Of a stretch of 34,580 nucleotides of DNA, positions 34,326 through 34,580 are shown piece by piece. The translations under genes were made by a program, and so were the position numbers. The stretch covers positions 1 to 34,580 of the forward strand of contig DATHOA010000085.1 in NCBI GenBank assembly GCA_035485475.1, in the 5' to 3' direction. Source of the DNA: DAIDKA01 sp035485475 (GTDB taxonomy: Bacteria; Pseudomonadota; Gammaproteobacteria; Steroidobacterales; Steroidobacteraceae). Below the pieces are notes generated by a model. The model saw only the letters and a list, made by a program, of their open reading frames with translations. It did no database searches and was not told the DNA's origin. How positions within the stretch are numbered: position 1 is the first letter of the stretch; each line of letters starts with the position of its first letter.

Positions 34326-34580
34326 GTGGCTACGTGCGACGGGACCCCCCGACCGATTTTTCATAACCTGCCGAGCCCATCCGCCCGGCGCTGGCTCGCT
34401 GCTTTGCTTGCGCTGTTCCCGGCACTTTCGCTGGGAGCCGAGGCTGCGCCGCCGTCGGTGGAATTCAATCCGGCGTTTCTTCAGGGTGGATCCCAGGTCG
34501 ATGTTTCGCGCTTCTCGCGGGGCAATCCGGTTCTGCCGGGCGACTACATGGTCGACGTGCAGATCAACGGCAAGTGGATG
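34326..34580 (+). CDS. Fimbrial outer-membrane usher, N-terminal fragment (3' end outside window)
   Basis: Eighty-five codons are visible. The start is taken at the first GTG (34326) after an in-frame TGA at 34317; no good ribosome-binding site is seen, so a later start is possible. Hydrophobic text (RRWLAALLALFPALSLGAEA) is the signal peptide. It is followed by VEFNPAFLQGG, DVSRFSRGNPVLPGDYMVDV, the conserved N-terminal domain of FimD/PapC ushers. It should form the translocation pore for the pilin-chaperone complexes. The gene lies 15 bases after the chaperone and runs off the window. Confidence 0.9.
   Translation, partial: MATCDGTPRPIFHNLPSPSARRWLAALLALFPALSLGAEAAPPSVEFNPAFLQGGSQVDVSRFSRGNPVLPGDYMVDVQINGKWM

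Overview
The window is GC-rich, densely coded chromosomal DNA from a Gram-negative bacterium. A TonB-dependent receptor, chaperone-usher fimbriae, lipoprotein signal peptides and an RcnB-type periplasmic protein point to Proteobacteria. A Gammaproteobacterium of the Nevskiales/Steroidobacter kind is my best guess, with low confidence because no rRNA or universal marker gene is present. I saw no rRNA, tRNA, CRISPR array, insertion sequence or phage gene.

Layout. 1-1.5 kb: the end of an unrecognised gene and a secreted alpha/beta-hydrolase. 1.5-4.7 kb (minus): a compact urc1-urc4-upp operon, matching the core of the URC pathway of uracil catabolism. 4.9-7.8 kb (minus): four overlapping genes for a membrane protein, a winged-helix regulator, an ABC ATPase and an ABC-2 permease, preceded by a perfect 9-bp inverted repeat that overlaps the likely promoter. 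7.9-12.2 kb (minus): a two-domain retropepsin-like protease fused to TPRs and a large FtsX/MacB-type permease. 12.3-13.0 kb: a methyltransferase.

13.1-18.3 kb looks like a catabolic island. On the minus strand an intradiol (hydroxyquinol 1,2-dioxygenase-like) dioxygenase, an NTF2/SnoaL-like protein and an FAH-family enzyme are translationally coupled. Divergent from them are a second NTF2-like protein and a PQQ-dependent quinohemoprotein dehydrogenase whose active site carries the Asp-Tyr-Asp signature associated with lanthanide use. 18.3-22.8 kb: a BNR/Asp-box secreted protein behind a small zinc-ribbon protein with a good sigma70 promoter, an orphan PAS histidine kinase, and an SDR lacking the catalytic Tyr, divergent from a LysR regulator.

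22.8-25.1 kb (minus): a Phd/VapB-like antitoxin, a VapC-like PIN toxin and a methyl-accepting chemotaxis protein whose reading frames all overlap. They lie behind a promoter that appears leaderless and holds two tandem 12-bp palindromes. 25.2-28.8 kb: an RcnB-like protein, a YVTN beta-propeller, a strong hairpin terminator, an unusual secreted protein built from about 40 Arg/Asp heptads, and a DUF2242-like lipoprotein. 28.9-32.2 kb: a TonB-dependent receptor. After a 646-bp gene-free spacer comes a fimbrial operon (major subunit, two intercistronic hairpins, chaperone, start of the usher) that runs off the window.

The most distinctive points are the toxin-antitoxin/chemoreceptor coupling, the predicted lanthanide-type dehydrogenase beside a ring-cleavage cluster, and the heptad-repeat protein.
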